DNA from: Siphonodentalium dalli
Taxonomy: Eukaryota; Mollusca; Scaphopoda; Gadilida; Siphonodentaliidae
Length of the DNA stretch: 64,000 nucleotides
Direction of reading: 5' to 3'
NCBI GenBank assembly: GCA_032622095.1
Contig: CP136062.1
Location: forward strand, 51,227,349 to 51,291,348
Shown: one piece after another, positions 63,817 to 64,000 of the stretch
How the letters are laid out: each line of letters begins with the position of its first letter
How positions within the stretch are numbered: position 1 is the first letter of the stretch
Program-made: the position numbers and the translations under genes
The notes under the pieces: model-generated
What the model saw: the letters and a program-made list of their open reading frames with translations, nothing else
Databases searched by the model: none
Told to the model about the DNA's origin: nothing

Positions 63817-64000
63817 CCCTTTGTTGGGCGAGTATGCCATATATGACGTCATATCCAAGGGTTCCACTGTTCCGTCTGCTAATTGATTAGGTGATACAGC
63901 TTAATGGGTAACACATGGCAGTGCACTACCAAACAATGGGCTACTACATGCAATAAAATGTTTGTTTATGCTTATTGAGAAGATACGAACTATTACCCAG
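63817..64000. mobile_element. Another TTAA/CCCTTT element start, running off the window
   Basis: CCCTTTGTTGGGCGAGTATG follows the TTAA that ends H4. GTATG(C/T)C(A/G)TATATGACGTCATAT also occurs at 21532-21554 and a related motif at 42165. Its other end is outside the window, so family membership is uncertain. Confidence 0.45.

Overview
This is an AT-rich eukaryotic (metazoan) intergenic window with no host protein-coding gene that I can support. Nearly all recognisable content is transposable elements, palindromic miniature elements (MITEs), minisatellites and old tandemly duplicated DNA. The evidence for a marine invertebrate, probably a mollusc, is indirect: vertebrate-type TTAGGG repeats, a DIRS-type tyrosine-recombinase retrotransposon, tRNA-derived SINE-like sequences, very dense hairpin MITEs, and dispersed 'GTCCGTCTGTCCG...GATGATAACTTTAG' repeats. 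The phylum call is inference. Families are given working letters A to R here; the letters are labels, not published names.

Main families. A: a TA-flanked, Tc1/mariner-like palindromic MITE (CAGTAATGC...GCATTACTG), 22 recognisable copies including one tandem triplet. B: a two-hairpin MITE starting CAAGCCTGA with 8-bp target duplications (hAT-like), about 18 copies or fragments in two interior subtypes. C1, C2, C3 and D: TTAA-flanked elements starting CCCTTT (piggyBac-like ends). C1-C3 carry the same hairpin (GCCAATGCATTCTCTTATAT) behind different termini. E: two 0.38-kb hAT-like MITEs with perfect 8-bp duplications. H, I and R: other TTAA-flanked families. Larger elements are a 1.3-kb hAT with a BED zinc-finger exon (14221-15524), a 2.1-kb TTAA-flanked element without a recognisable transposase (22678-24818), and a decayed DIRS retroelement on the minus strand (30887-36073) with inverted terminal repeats and an internal complementary region.

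Layout. 0-7 kb: D, M, A, C and B copies, then diverged 0.6-kb direct repeats interrupted by E1 and by a TIR element filled with telomeric repeats (6542-6920). 7-11 kb: a B copy split by an insertion that contains a captured copy of a nearby locus. 11-21 kb: minisatellites and nested insertions (A in D, hAT in C3, C2 in an older repeat). 21-30 kb: H, A, the 2.1-kb element, P repeats and a ~170-bp satellite. 30-37 kb: DIRS nested in B. 38-42 kb: a 39-bp minisatellite with higher-order structure and a second block of the ~170-bp satellite. 42-50 kb: SINE-like and simple repeats and a tandem array of ~0.3-kb units carrying later insertions. 50-64 kb: mostly TTAA elements, B copies and long palindromes, including two H copies.

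The nesting gives relative ages. A, hAT, DIRS, C2 and the 2.1-kb element each interrupt an older repeat, and several TTAA elements abut and share one TTAA. Open reading frames here are products of repeats, except the BED exon and the broken DIRS frames.
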